Source: Shouchella shacheensis
Lineage (GTDB): Bacteria > Bacillota > Bacilli > Bacillales > Bacillaceae_D
Assembly (NCBI RefSeq): GCF_001484965.1
Contig: NZ_LLYY01000009.1
Location: 107,939-171,938, forward strand
Length of the DNA stretch: 64,000 bases
Direction of reading: 5' to 3'
The position numbers and the translations under genes are program-made. Positions 53,503 to 62,194 of this stretch are shown one piece after another. Under the pieces are notes generated by a model. The model did not search any database and had not been told where the DNA came from. It saw only the letters and a list, made by a program, of their open reading frames with translations. Position 1 is the stretch's first letter. Every line of letters starts with the position of its first letter.

Positions 53503-55273
53503 CTTGAGAACCCTCTGCCTTTCTGAGCGGATTAGTCACTTTTAGAAAATGCCACTCACTGTCACCCAAGATCCTTCGTTTGGTCATTTCCTCAATCAAG
53601 ATCTCTTCCGCAAAAAGATCAAACTGTTCATATCGCTGCTTATATTCAGGATGGTTTCGCTGATAATTCCGGATTACTTGCGCGCATTTTCGCCAAAAAC
53701 TCTTTTCACTTAACCCAAAGCACTCAAAGACAAACGCTATCTCTGTCATACAGATGAAGAAAAACGCATCATACAAATAATCCCTTACCTCATCAGGCGT
53801 CTTTGCTTCGATAAACGAGTAGCGGTTGACCCTTCTATGGTTTTCTGGTTCAGGGTGTAGCGAGGGCATTCTTTGTGAGTCAAGAAGTTTTTCTGGAACA
53901 TAGCGAACACCGTCATGCAAATCTTTTACGATAATGCGCTTGGGCCATTGATCTTCTAGAACAAGAATGATGTTTTGGGCGTGAGCTTCCAGCGCAATTC
54001 CGTGAACACATAGCAAATGAACCAATGGAACAGCAACCGCTTCGATCAATGCTTCACGCCAAGGTTCTACTCCGTGCCTCTGGCAAGCGAATTGAATCAA
54101 CGGCACACCATTTTTTTGAACGTGCGTGATGGCATTCAGGGGCCAAGCTTCTTCCCCTTCATCCAAATAAGTGGATACATTTTCACGGTAGATCGCCCCT
54201 AACGTTCCATAGGCGGATTCATACTGAATGGGTGTTAAATGATCGTACTTTAATGAAACCCCCATTACTTCTCGAAGAAGAGAAAAACGTTTTTGTTGCA
54301 AAAAAGAATCTTGATCAATCAATGTCTGTAACCAATCACTGATCATCGGGGCGTTCCAAACCGTGTGGCTAGCAAGAATCCGGCTCGACGAAGTATTCGT
54401 GATACTCAGTGGACACTTTATATAGGTAGCTTTTTCATTCGTCCTGTGCGCAAGAGAACGAATCGATTGCTGTGCGCGGTAGGTTTCTTCAGACCTACCT
54501 AGAACAATCATGTCTCGATCTGCTAACTGCTGAGCAAAAACACTTTGTATACGATGGACCCACTGCCAAGGGTGAACCGGCAAGAGAGTATAATATTTAT
54601 TCCTATTCCCCTTTTCATTCAGAACCTTAAGATAGCGGTCTTTTTCTTCCTTGCCTAAATGTTCGGTAAGAATTTTCTCTACGTTTGTTTGCTCGGCTAA
54701 AGCGATATGAAGCAGTTCAGTGTCGACCGCTATCCAGTACACGGATATAGGTCGGTCATGCTCCGGACCATACTTGGCATTATCACATAACGAAAAACCG
54801 ATTCTAGATTTATAGCTCGGGTGATACGGATGCCCATCGACCATATGACTTTCAAGGGCTTCGTAATGGAGGTCACTCTTTGGAATATGTTCCGGTTGGA
54901 CTTGTTTCGACTGATGATCCTTGCTGAGCGTTTCTAGCAATTCTTGAATAAATTCGTTTATTTGCCCGCCACTGATGTTGTTTTTCACTACCTCTTCTAA
55001 AAACAAATGAACATCTGTGCAGACACCACTTTCTCGTTTCAATGAATGCCGTTTAATTTTAACTCGGCCAAATGACCATTTCTGTTCGGCTTCAAATGTA
55101 TAAGCAACCCTTTGATCATGGGTGGTCTTTCCTGTTATCATCCATTCACTTTCCTTTTTTTCTACATGAATGATCTGTTCAAATATCAATGTCTCCAGCG
55201 TCTGGCGCATCAAGCGCTCCTTCACTTCCTCTAATGATGATGACAAATGATCAAACGAGTGTTGTATCAGCAT
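53483..55273 (-). CDS. NIS siderophore synthetase (IucA/IucC family), second of three
   Basis: About 596 aa from ATG 55273 (GGGGTGAG upstream). Family motifs GHPYHPSYKSRIGF, LLPVHPWQWVHRIQ, SIRSLAHRTNEKATYIKCPL, LEAHAQNIILVLEDQWP and VKDLHDGVRYVPEK. Overlaps the first synthetase by 23 bases and the citrate synthase by 20, so the operon is very compact. Which coupling step it performs is not decidable here. Confidence 0.88.
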   Translation of the reverse strand: MLIQHSFDHLSSSLEEVKERLMRQTLETLIFEQIIHVEKKESEWMITGKTTHDQRVAYTFEAEQKWSFGRVKIKRHSLKRESGVCTDVHLFLEEVVKNNISGGQINEFIQELLETLSKDHQSKQVQPEHIPKSDLHYEALESHMVDGHPYHPSYKSRIGFSLCDNAKYGPEHDRPISVYWIAVDTELLHIALAEQTNVEKILTEHLGKEEKDRYLKVLNEKGNRNKYYTLLPVHPWQWVHRIQSVFAQQLADRDMIVLGRSEETYRAQQSIRSLAHRTNEKATYIKCPLSITNTSSSRILASHTVWNAPMISDWLQTLIDQDSFLQQKRFSLLREVMGVSLKYDHLTPIQYESAYGTLGAIYRENVSTYLDEGEEAWPLNAITHVQKNGVPLIQFACQRHGVEPWREALIEAVAVPLVHLLCVHGIALEAHAQNIILVLEDQWPKRIIVKDLHDGVRYVPEKLLDSQRMPSLHPEPENHRRVNRYSFIEAKTPDEVRDYLYDAFFFICMTEIAFVFECFGLSEKSFWRKCAQVIRNYQRNHPEYKQRYEQFDLFAEEILIEEMTKRRILGDSEWHFLKVTNPLRKAEGSQDERKPS

Positions 55274-56921
55274 GTGTCTCACCCCACTTACGTCTCATGA
55301 GATTTCTTACGGGAACGAAGTCTGGCGTTTCTCCTTTTCCTAGAAAGCAGCTTCCCATGTTCTTTTTTGCGGCAAATGTCTTTGCAGATAGCAAGTACAA
55401 AACAAATGCATTGTTCGTTTCTCGAAGCTCATTCTCTAAAGCCTTGGCTACGATGTTCCAAAAATATTCTTCCTCAATGCCCGCATCTCGTGCGATCGCA
55501 TGAATAAGAGAACCTAGATGATTGACGATAAAATAATACGATGTTCGCCTCCAGGCATCATTCGTTGCGTAAAACAGCGGTCCCGACGTTTCAAAGCCCT
55601 TATCTGCTTTCTCCACATCAATACTTACGCCTTCTAGATCCCGAATAATAAACATTTCCGGCATCCCATTTTTGATCGTCAGTAAACTATTTTGCAGATG
55701 CGCTTCAAAATGGATGCCCTGCATTCCTGCCTCCCTCACAATTGGAAGTAGCGATATCTGCAAATACCGTTGGAACCACTTATCGACTGGCGTCTTGCCA
55801 ATCAGTGTCTGTAGTCGTGAAAAGCGCGAACCAGGAGCAACTTCGACGATACTAGATAGAACATATGTAGAGGACGTATCAAAATGGATGGGACGGTAAG
55901 CGACTGTAAACAATTCGCTCAGACGCTCATCGGCAAAGTCACACGTGCATGTTCCCGTTTCACACGAGATACTGGTGCTTGGTTCATTGTGAAAACAGTT
56001 TTGCTGCCACAAATAGCGAACAGCGTCCAACGTCCGGCGCATTTGTACGTTCGTGTTATTTCTTCTCATATTTGTAATCTGCATATTTAAAGAGAGTTTG
56101 AGATTACATTTCATTTCAGGTACGTAAACCGTTCGAACAGACGATGTCGGGTAAGCAAGTGGACCAAACCTCCCTAGTAAAATCAATCTCTCTTCTTGTA
56201 CGTAGTCCTGAACGGCTTCAATGGATTGAAGATGTTGGTACTGCCAGGGATGCATCGGCAAGAGACGATACCTGCGCTGTTGTTTTCCTAACTTCCTCTT
56301 TACTTGCTCTTCTACGTCACTTGGCCATGAGATTCTTTCTTTTGATAGCCATTCTTCTAAAAAGACGTCACTTCTCACGGCCACATAGCAAAGTTGGAAG
56401 GACGATCGGCACTCCGGGCTAAATCGTTTGATTTCATCTTCTCGGAAACCAGCTGTATTTTTGGGAAATGGATGCAATGGATGCCCGTATATCAATGATT
56501 GCTCTGAAGTGATATAATCCATGAATTGTAATTTATCTGCCTGTTCAATAAAAATCGATAATTTGTGATAACTATTGTTCACTTTATGCGTAAAGCCCTC
56601 TTTGTTTTCATGAGAAAGGGTTGCGTAGGTCTCTTGTAACTCACGAATAATAAGTGGCAGCAAAACCGTGTAATGCAGTCTCTCTCCCTGCACAAAATAA
56701 CTGGAAAATTCATGCTCCCCCATCGCTGAGTAATAAGCTAGCTCTCCGTAAATACTTGCATTGCATGCGGGAAAATGAATCCGGTAGTTTTTTGTGCGTT
56801 GATCGATCATGAATATGTGTCCATTCCATCCACCATGTTCTCTTAAATAACAATTGAGCAGCGTTTTGCACGTATGGTGATTGGCTTTTTCTTTGCTGTT
56901 CATCCTAGAATCAACCGTCAT
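55251..56921 (-). CDS. NIS siderophore synthetase (IucA/IucC family), first of three
   Basis: 556 aa from ATG 56921 (AGGTGG upstream). Motifs YGHPLHPFPKNTAGF, LLPMHPWQYQHLQ, SSVRTVYVPEMKCNLKLSL, HFEAHLQNSLLTI and RDLEGVSIDVEK. First gene of the operon, about 115 bp behind a Fur-box-like palindrome. It resembles SbnC/SbnE-type enzymes in size and motif spacing. Confidence 0.88.
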   Translation of the reverse strand: MTVDSRMNSKEKANHHTCKTLLNCYLREHGGWNGHIFMIDQRTKNYRIHFPACNASIYGELAYYSAMGEHEFSSYFVQGERLHYTVLLPLIIRELQETYATLSHENKEGFTHKVNNSYHKLSIFIEQADKLQFMDYITSEQSLIYGHPLHPFPKNTAGFREDEIKRFSPECRSSFQLCYVAVRSDVFLEEWLSKERISWPSDVEEQVKRKLGKQQRRYRLLPMHPWQYQHLQSIEAVQDYVQEERLILLGRFGPLAYPTSSVRTVYVPEMKCNLKLSLNMQITNMRRNNTNVQMRRTLDAVRYLWQQNCFHNEPSTSISCETGTCTCDFADERLSELFTVAYRPIHFDTSSTYVLSSIVEVAPGSRFSRLQTLIGKTPVDKWFQRYLQISLLPIVREAGMQGIHFEAHLQNSLLTIKNGMPEMFIIRDLEGVSIDVEKADKGFETSGPLFYATNDAWRRTSYYFIVNHLGSLIHAIARDAGIEEEYFWNIVAKALENELRETNNAFVLYLLSAKTFAAKKNMGSCFLGKGETPDFVPVRNLMRRKWGETHADTTLV

Positions 56922-57035
56922 TTTTACCACCTAACTCCAATCTTTGTCCTATCACTCGGATTCCCATTAAAGCAGCAAACATAAAATGCGAGATAGTTAA
57001 ACACTGCGTTCTGCTACTTCGTTTACTATGATAAT

Positions 57036-57050
57036 TGATAACGATTTTCA
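57036..57050. promoter_or_regulatory. Fur-box-like site before the siderophore synthesis operon
   Basis: TGATAACGATTTTCA matches the 7-1-7 Fur consensus TGATAATNATTATCA at 13 of 15 positions, with an overlapping ATGATAATTGATAA just left. Expected to give iron repression. Confidence 0.75.
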
Positions 57051-57112
57051 ATGTCAATTAGTATTCGATAAAATCTTATCTTATTCTACGTTTTCATTCG
57101 AAATGCCTATAA

Positions 57113-57148
57113 ATAAAGCAGGAAACAACTTCCTGTTCCTGCTTTTTC
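57113..57148. terminator. Terminator downstream of the importer operon
   Basis: AAAGCAGGAA pairs with TTCCTGCTTT around an inner CAGGAA/TTCCTG alternative; A and T runs on both sides. Confidence 0.7.
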
Positions 57149-57304
57149 CTTATATATCAACTTTCGGAGTTAAAAAACGTAGTTGACTTCTGCTCGTTTG
57201 ATCGGGATTTTCACTGCTCTCTTACGAATTCCTCCGACAAGGGCAGCAATTTTAACTCCTTTGTATCAGGGGATGAGTTGTATTTTTCGTGTCCTAAAGT
57301 TGAG

Positions 57305-58135
57305 TTATACAAGTGAGACCTTTCTCTTATAAGCTTGATGAATATCGACCTGTCTCCCTTTCCCGTACGGCACACACAGTGGCGATCCAAATAAAGGGTC
57401 TGCAATCACTTCACAGTCCATTCCTAAGACATCCTTAACCATGGCAGCGGTGATCACTTCTTCTGGTTTTCCTTCTACATAGATTGTTTTCCCTTCTACT
57501 GCCACGATATTGTGGGCGTAGCGTGCCGCCAGATTCAGGTCATGAAGAACCATGACGATGGTTCTTCCCTCCTGTTCATTTAGCTCGAAACATAAGTCCA
57601 AAATCTCGATTTGATGAGCCAGATCTAAATAAGTAGTGGGCTCATCCAACAACAAAATATCCGTATTCTGTGCTAACGTCATCGCAATCCAAGCACGTTG
57701 GCGCTGTCCCCCTGAAAGGGAATCTATGGTCCGATCGGCCAACGCCTCCGTTCGCGTCGCTCCCAAAGCCCGATTGACAATGCGTTCGTCTTCCTTTGTC
57801 CACTGGTTCAGCCAGCTTTGATGGGGGTATCTTCCTTGCTTCACCAGCTGTAGCACTGTCAGACCTTCAGGAGCAATCGGTCCCTGTGGAAGAATAGCTA
57901 ACTGCTTTGCGATTTCTTTCGTCGATAAGGTACGGATTGATTTCTCTTTCAGCAAAATTTCTCCGGATTTGGGCTTTAATAAACGGGCGAGTGATCGAAG
58001 TAATGTTGACTTTCCAGAGCCGTTTGCACCGACAAACACTGTGATTTCACCTGTTGGAATCTCGAGATCGATACCTTCTACGACAATTGACTCTTGATAC
58101 CCTAAGGTGAGAGATTGTGCTTTTAGGACACTCAT
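57305..58135 (-). CDS. Iron-siderophore ABC transporter ATPase (FecE/FhuC type)
   Basis: 276 aa cytoplasmic ATPase. Walker A GANGSGKST (about 35-43), Q-loop in AILPQGPIAPEG, signature LSGGQRQRAWIAMTLAQ, Walker B ILLLDEPTTYLD and H-loop VLHDLN. The ATPase of the importer formed with the two permeases and lipoprotein upstream. GAGGAG precedes the start. Confidence 0.93.
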   Translation of the reverse strand: MSVLKAQSLTLGYQESIVVEGIDLEIPTGEITVFVGANGSGKSTLLRSLARLLKPKSGEILLKEKSIRTLSTKEIAKQLAILPQGPIAPEGLTVLQLVKQGRYPHQSWLNQWTKEDERIVNRALGATRTEALADRTIDSLSGGQRQRAWIAMTLAQNTDILLLDEPTTYLDLAHQIEILDLCFELNEQEGRTIVMVLHDLNLAARYAHNIVAVEGKTIYVEGKPEEVITAAMVKDVLGMDCEVIADPLFGSPLCVPYGKGRQVDIHQAYKRKVSLV

Positions 58136-58147
58136 CCTATCACTCCT

Positions 58148-59188
58148 CTACAAGTTACGTTTTCGATAAAGCATGTAAAGAAAAAAAGGGGCGCCTATAC
58201 CAGAAACCAGGACACCCACTGGCAAGTCGAGGGGGAGAAACGCTGTTCTCGCAACGACATCAGCCATGGCCACCATCCATCCTCCGATAAGAGCGGACAC
58301 AGGAATTAAAACAGCGAATGAATGACCGACTAGATACCTCCCAATATGAGGAGCCATCAACCCAACAAACCCAATTCCCCCTGCAAAAGCAACCGCCGCA
58401 CCGGATAAAGCCACACTGATGAAGACCATCACAAAACGCTGCCCCTGTACACGTACACCCAATCCAACGGCGACTTCGTCTCCCAGCTTCTGCGCTTGAA
58501 TCGACCTTGTAAATAAAAAGACCACTGGAGTGAAGAGCAAGAGCCATGGCAGCATGGCATACACGTTTTCCCAGGTGGTTCCGTATACGCTTCCCGTCAG
58601 CCACGTGTACGCTTGACTTGCCGATGTAATCGGACTAAAGACAATCATCATTGTAGTCAGTGCATCCATAGCTGCTGCCACCCCAATTCCTATTAAGACG
58701 AGACGAATCGGAGTCACACCTTTTTTCCAGGACAACCAATAAATCAAAATGGAAACCACACCCGCCCCTGCCATGGCAGCTAATGGCAACCACCTTAGCG
58801 AAATAGTCCCGCTAAAGAACGTGATAAAAGCCACGGCAGCGACGGAGGCCCCGCTAGTGATGCCAATAATGTCTGGAGAGGCAAGTGGGTTGCGAATCAC
58901 TTCCTGTAGGATCAAACCTGCTATTCCAAGTGCTGCTCCGACAAGTAAGGCTAAAATCATCCGTGGCAGACGAAGGGTGTCTATAACAAAGGTATGCTCT
59001 TGACTCCCAATTCCAAGCAAATGTTGAATAATAGACATCGGATGAATCCACGTACTTCCAGCAGCTAACCCGATTACTACTGAAAACAGAACGACAAAAA
59101 TCATCACAGCAACGACGATGAACGCCTTTTTCTCGATAAGAAATGAAATTGTTCCTGAACGATTACGAACGGATGTGTATTTGTTCAT
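58148..59188 (-). CDS. FecCD-family siderophore permease, second subunit
   Basis: 346 aa with about nine to ten membrane helices. Motifs LRLPRMILALLVGAALGIAG, RNPLASPDIIGITSGASVAA and GFVGLMAPHIGRYLVG (ATPase coupling). Overlaps the first permease by four bases. The pair should form a heterodimeric channel. Confidence 0.93.
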   Translation of the reverse strand: MNKYTSVRNRSGTISFLIEKKAFIVVAVMIFVVLFSVVIGLAAGSTWIHPMSIIQHLLGIGSQEHTFVIDTLRLPRMILALLVGAALGIAGLILQEVIRNPLASPDIIGITSGASVAAVAFITFFSGTISLRWLPLAAMAGAGVVSILIYWLSWKKGVTPIRLVLIGIGVAAAMDALTTMMIVFSPITSASQAYTWLTGSVYGTTWENVYAMLPWLLLFTPVVFLFTRSIQAQKLGDEVAVGLGVRVQGQRFVMVFISVALSGAAVAFAGGIGFVGLMAPHIGRYLVGHSFAVLIPVSALIGGWMVAMADVVARTAFLPLDLPVGVLVSGIGAPFFLYMLYRKRNL

Positions 59189-60186
59189 TCTGTTCGAACC
59201 CCTCTGCGTGCAATATAAATAAAAAACGGGGCACCAAGTAGTGCTGTCATAATGCCAATTGGCATTTCCTCTGGTCGTACGACAAACCTCGCTGCAACAT
59301 CCGCAAGTAAAAGCAAACTAGCCCCTAACAATACACAGTATGGAATAATCCAATAATGATCCCGCCCAACCAGTCCTCGTGCGATGTGAGGAACAACCAA
59401 ACCAATAAACCCGATCATCCCTCCGACCGCCACAGACCCACCAGCTAAAAACACAGCAATTAAGATGACCATTATTTTTACTAACGGTGTTCTCTGACCT
59501 AGCCCTTTGGCTATGTCCTCCCCAGACATGAGAATATTGATCGGCCTTGCCAAGAAAAACGCGACCATCGTCGCAGCTATCATGATTAACATAATTGGCG
59601 CTAATTGATCAATCGACCTGCCAGAGACCGTTCCGGCCATCCACGACAAAACTGCATCCAAGTTGCTTTCATTTACGACAAGCAAGCCTTGCGTAAACGA
59701 TACAAAAAGAGCCGTGATGGCTGTTCCTGCAAGTACAATTCTAATGGGAGATAAGCCATCCTTACCAATAACGCCTAGAACATAGACCATCAAAGCCGAG
59801 AGCCCGGCGCCCAAGAAAGCTATCCACACTTGGTTCACTAACGAATTTACCGAGAGAACAGCCACAGAAAAAACAACAAAAAAGAGCGCACCGGCATTGA
59901 TGCCTAGTATTCCTGGAGAGGCAAGCGGATTTCTTGTTAGTGCTTGCAACAGTGCACCAGCAATCGCAAGGCTGCTCCCAATCAAAGAAGCTGTCACTGC
60001 TCGAGAAACCCTTGTATAGACAATCACATGTTCTGCTAAATCCTCATCATAGTCAAGCAGCACCTCAATCAATACTGAGTGTGATATCGGGATCTGGCCC
60101 AGGCGGACACTTGCCAAAAAAGAACCCAAAAACAGCAGACATCCGACGCTGATTCCCAATAATTTGCCTTGCGTAGTGGAAAACAA
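59185..60186 (-). CDS. FecCD-family siderophore permease, first subunit
   Basis: 333 aa, about nine to ten membrane helices. Motifs RVSRAVTASLIGSSLAIAG, RNPLASPGILGINAGALFFV, GFIGLVVPHIARGLVG. The start is TTG 60186-60184 with GAAAGG upstream. First permease after the binding-protein gene. Confidence 0.92.
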   Translation of the reverse strand: MFSTTQGKLLGISVGCLLFLGSFLASVRLGQIPISHSVLIEVLLDYDEDLAEHVIVYTRVSRAVTASLIGSSLAIAGALLQALTRNPLASPGILGINAGALFFVVFSVAVLSVNSLVNQVWIAFLGAGLSALMVYVLGVIGKDGLSPIRIVLAGTAITALFVSFTQGLLVVNESNLDAVLSWMAGTVSGRSIDQLAPIMLIMIAATMVAFFLARPINILMSGEDIAKGLGQRTPLVKIMVILIAVFLAGGSVAVGGMIGFIGLVVPHIARGLVGRDHYWIIPYCVLLGASLLLLADVAARFVVRPEEMPIGIMTALLGAPFFIYIARRGVRTE

Positions 60187-60252
60187 ATGGATGGCCTTTC
60201 ACCTTCTTTCAACCTTTATCGATACTTTAGTCAAGGTCAAGGCGCCACATGA

Positions 60253-61263
60253 TTAGTCAAGGTCGAGATCGAAACGTTCATATAGCTGATCAAGTACTTC
60301 ATTGGCAGCAGTGTATCCGCCGCCCATGTTCCACGTTACTTCGTCAACAGGATAAACTTGATCTTCCTCTACCGCATCTAGGTCTTGCCACAAAGGATGT
60401 TCCGTCCACGTTTCGTACGTTGCCTGCACCTCTTCATCCTCCTGATTCCCGGCCGTGAATAAAAAGATAACATCAGCATTCATTTCGGGAATGCTCTCCG
60501 TACTTGTTAGTTCCAAATAAGCGGTTCCATTATCAACTTCTTCCTGCTGTGTGTCCGTACGAGCGAACCCTAGTTCTTCCAGAATACTCCCAGGAAAACC
60601 AGTGAGAAACACTCGGGCTTGATCCGAACGAAAGTTTAAGACCGAAGCTGTCAATGGCCATTCCTCGCCCATTTTTTCACTCATTTTCTCTTGGAAGTCA
60701 GCCACTCGCTCGTCCCAATCATTGGAAATTTGTTCTACCTCGTCTTGCTGGTTCGTGGCCTGCCCCATGACCCGTAGTGTGTTTTTAAAATCGAAGATAG
60801 GATCTGCTACCACCGTCGGGGCGATCTCTGACAACTGACCATACACTTCCTCATGCCGAGACTGTGTCGCCATAATTAGATCCGGTTCTAGGTTTGCAAC
60901 CTCCTCTAAATTCGGTTGTATTTCCGAGCCTACAATCTCCGTACCTTCTAGGTCATTCCTTAAATAGTTGTATATTGGCTGCTCTACCCAAGACTCTACA
61001 ACTCCAACCGGCTCTATTCCTAATGCAACAGCGGTGTCCGTTGCACCTTGATACAAAGTAACCACTCGTTCCGGTGTTCCTTCAATTTCCGTCGTCCCCA
61101 TTGAATGTTCGACTTCAACAACATCTTCACTCTCTTCCATCTCATTTTCTCCCGTGGCTTCTTCCTCTTGACCGCTGCACCCTATTAAGGTTATGGAAAA
61201 AACCACAGTGGTTAATAAGGGAAAAGGATGTGTTTTGAACTTACTGCTAAGAAATGCCGGCAT
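60253..61263 (-). CDS. Siderophore-binding lipoprotein (FecB/FhuD type)
   Basis: 336 aa. Lipoprotein signal with lipobox LIGC (about residues 26-29), an acidic linker (EEEATGENEMEESED) and a periplasmic-binding helical-backbone fold: ERVVTLYQGATDTAVALG, LEPDLIMATQSRHEEV and YPVDEVTWNMGGGY. Carboxylate-siderophore uptake proteins of this class include HtsA, SirA and FecB. The neighbouring synthesis operon suggests the cognate ligand. AAGGAGGG precedes ATG. Confidence 0.9.
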   Translation of the reverse strand: MPAFLSSKFKTHPFPLLTTVVFSITLIGCSGQEEEATGENEMEESEDVVEVEHSMGTTEIEGTPERVVTLYQGATDTAVALGIEPVGVVESWVEQPIYNYLRNDLEGTEIVGSEIQPNLEEVANLEPDLIMATQSRHEEVYGQLSEIAPTVVADPIFDFKNTLRVMGQATNQQDEVEQISNDWDERVADFQEKMSEKMGEEWPLTASVLNFRSDQARVFLTGFPGSILEELGFARTDTQQEEVDNGTAYLELTSTESIPEMNADVIFLFTAGNQEDEEVQATYETWTEHPLWQDLDAVEEDQVYPVDEVTWNMGGGYTAANEVLDQLYERFDLDLD

Positions 61264-61293
61264 TTTGGGGCCCTCCTTCAGAATTTAAGATAA

Positions 61294-61308
61294 TGAGAAT
61301 CATTTTCA
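61294..61308. promoter_or_regulatory. Fur-box-like site before the importer operon
   Basis: TGAGAATCATTTTCA, 13 of 15 matches to the 7-1-7 Fur consensus, 30 bp ahead of the binding-protein start and preceded by GATAA. Confidence 0.8.
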
Positions 61309-61527
61309 ATAATACATGTTATATTATGCATGTAAAAAAAGCAATAGATGAATAAAAAAATAAGGTTCCGGATTTTGACCGCCTATCCCCCTAGAATGGC
61401 GAGAATCAGATCCTCGCAAACTCGCCTGCGTTAACAAGATTTTTTGCGAACTATATCCAAGAGTCCAAGCACTCTCTCGCCTTTTACATACCCTGTTATG
61501 GACAGAGAAAGAAATGGGGAGTGCCAC

Positions 61528-61635
61528 ATGTATGGCGGAACAGGCGGAGGCGGAGGCGGAGGCTTTGCCCTCATCGTTGTTTTGTTTATCCTGCTTATTA
61601 TTGTAGGAGCTGCTTATGTTGGTGGAGGATATTAA
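61528..61635 (+). CDS. YjcZ-type small glycine-rich sporulation membrane protein
   Basis: 35 aa: glycine-rich start ([12 protein letters not shown]), one hydrophobic helix [20 protein letters not shown] and a GGGY end. This is the YjcZ family of tiny spore-associated proteins, often missed by gene finders. ATG 61528 follows GGGGAG. Confidence 0.85.
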   Translation: MYGGTGGGGGGGFALIVVLFILLIIVGAAYVGGGY

Positions 61636-61649
61636 GATGACGGGTTCAA

Positions 61650-61691
61650 AGAAATAGTGGAGGCGGGTCGGACAACTCGCCGCAACTAGAC
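61650..61691 (+). repeat. Mini form A (ends only)
   Basis: GAAATAGTGGAGGCGGGTCGG joined to ACTCGCCGCAACTAGACAA; hairpin interior missing. It abuts the terminator. Confidence 0.7.
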
Positions 61692-61734
61692 AAACAAAGC
61701 GAGCTTATAGACGTCTATAAGCTCGCTCTTTGTG
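61692..61734 (+). terminator. Intrinsic terminator after the yjcZ-like gene
   Basis: ACAAAGCGAGCTTATAGACG pairs with CGTCTATAAGCTCGCTCTTTGT with a one-base slip; a very stable stem. Confidence 0.85.
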
Positions 61735-61861
61735 CGGGAACGTTGAGGAAAGCAAAAGCGACCACGCACCCATCTTTTTATTCGCCTTAAGACTGTTCTA
61801 TTCGACCCTCATTCGGCATAATTGTACTAATGTGGCCTATGGCCGGAAGGAGGCATATTCA

Positions 61862-62146
61862 ATGAGTGATGAAAAGCACGAGAACAAAAGAAAGAACGGG
61901 AATTTCGTCAAAAACACCTCTCAGGAAGCAACAGACCTTTTTGGGAACACGGTAGATTCGGCCGGAAGGATTATTAAGTCAGTTTCTGGTGAGGGAGGCC
62001 TTGTGGGAAAAGCAACTGATTCTTCAGGGAAAATCCTAAAAGGCACAGTTGGAACGACCAATAAGGTCGTCGGCAAAGCGTCAGAAGCACCTGGGAAATT
62101 CTACAGAAACATCAGGGGACAAAATGATAAGAATGACAAAAAGTAG
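61862..62146 (+). CDS. Hypothetical small hydrophilic protein with GK-T/S repeats
   Basis: 94 aa from ATG 61862 (GGAAGGAGG upstream). Lysine- and asparagine-rich ends; a middle part of imperfect repeats (SAGRIIKSVSG, SSGKILKGTVG, TNKVVGKASE) that could form amphipathic segments. No membrane helix or signal. Family not recognised. Confidence 0.6.
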   Translation: MSDEKHENKRKNGNFVKNTSQEATDLFGNTVDSAGRIIKSVSGEGGLVGKATDSSGKILKGTVGTTNKVVGKASEAPGKFYRNIRGQNDKNDKK

Positions 62147-62155
62147 ATAAGGGCG

Positions 62156-62192
62156 TGAAGCGACAGGGGATCAATCCCTTGTCGCTCTTTTA
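62156..62192. terminator. Terminator between the small protein and MCP genes
   Basis: AGCGACAGGGGAT pairs with ATCCCTTGTCGCT, then CTTTT. Confidence 0.85.
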
Positions 62193-62194
62193 CA

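Larger units (their letters stand above)
56931..57304. other. Intergenic region between biosynthesis and uptake operons
   Basis: Holds the Fur-box-like site of the biosynthetic operon, the importer terminator, and a 147-bp segment bounded by TCAACTTT (57157-57164) and AAAGTTGA (57296-57303). No convincing gene; an open frame on the minus strand (57211-57405) overlaps the ATPase gene end and has no ribosome site. Confidence 0.6.

Noticed and set aside
61324..61527. 67-codon minus-strand frame upstream of the importer
   Set aside because: No ribosome site, located opposite the yjcZ-like leader, not like any family.
6413..61691. CRISPR array
   Set aside because: The repeats are dispersed, not regularly spaced with unique spacers, and no cas genes are present.
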